From Azolla caroliniana (taxonomy: Eukaryota; Polypodiophyta), in contig JBHGNT010000012.1 in assembly GCA_043228905.1 (NCBI GenBank), forward strand, positions 3,720,001 to 3,784,000: a stretch of DNA of 64,000 nucleotides, written 5' to 3'. Positions 63,873 to 64,000 of this stretch are shown piece by piece. A program made the position numbers and the translations under genes. Under the pieces are notes generated by a model. It ran no database searches, was not told where the DNA came from, and worked only from the letters and a program-made list of their open reading frames with translations. Numbering within the stretch: position 1 is the stretch's first letter; each line of letters begins with the position of its first letter.

Positions 63873-64000
63873 ATTTAGTTGAAATTATATTTCTATCATT
63901 GTACTTTTACATGTAAATTCTCATCCATGAGTGCTAAAATGAGTGACATGGTTAGCATGCACCACATGTAATACTTAAGCGCCAAATGGCAAACATGCAA

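Overview
The window is nuclear DNA of a land plant: two spliced protein-coding genes lie in a sea of retrotransposons (Ty1/copia, Ty3/gypsy, LINE), with many microsatellites. A seed-free vascular plant, most likely a fern, is my best guess. It rests on the style of the copia gag proteins, the E/DYW-like PPR relic, the LINE types and the long TE-filled intron. No marker in the window settles the species.

Layout. 1-2230: a LINE on the minus strand, cut by the window edge, with a coiled-coil/RRM-like ORF1 and an apurinic-type endonuclease ORF2 that share one frame and are separated only by a TAG codon. 2231-2947: two partial direct copies of an LTR fused to the LINE. 2948-4563: remnant of a minus-strand copia element (H) whose LTR cuts into a Ty3/gypsy element (4564-9495). 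That gypsy element has a heat-shock-element array in its LTR and a 2-kb solo LTR with an internal 104-bp minisatellite inside its gag. 10010-11264: fragment of copia A.

11330-27201 is a three-level nest. Old copia B (LTRs about 10% diverged by eye) is interrupted by copia C (14353-25362, target duplication CTTTT). C is interrupted by copia D (17735-23164, target duplication GCGGG, the two 670-bp LTRs identical by eye). C would carry one uninterrupted 1,358-codon gag-pol frame were it not for D. D has one nonsense change and one 25-bp deletion in pol. Fragment E and a solo LTR follow to 28463.

28464-33085 is mostly unannotated, with a cluster of tRNA-like (SINE-type) units. 33086-40342 holds a seven-exon gene for a 381-residue RING-CH (MARCH-type) E3 ubiquitin ligase with two membrane segments; its 5.2-kb first intron splits the RING-CH domain. 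40343-48363 holds a 102-bp tandem repeat, a PPR pseudogene and a stack of different tandem repeats. 48364-50010 is a five-exon gene for a 262-residue reticulon-like protein of the endoplasmic reticulum. 51420-52660 is a decayed second copy of the gypsy family. 55831-61202 is a nearly complete minus-strand copia element F (target duplication GATCC) with five in-frame stops and no frameshift. The rest to 64000 is low in recognisable content.

The two cellular genes are unrelated beyond both being predicted endomembrane proteins. Most structure in the window comes from successive transposon insertions. The observations most worth follow-up are the in-frame AAA-TAG-GGA join of the LINE ORFs, the 5 x 10-bp heat-shock-element array next to the gypsy TATA box, the datable nest B>C>D, and the tRNA-like repeat units.
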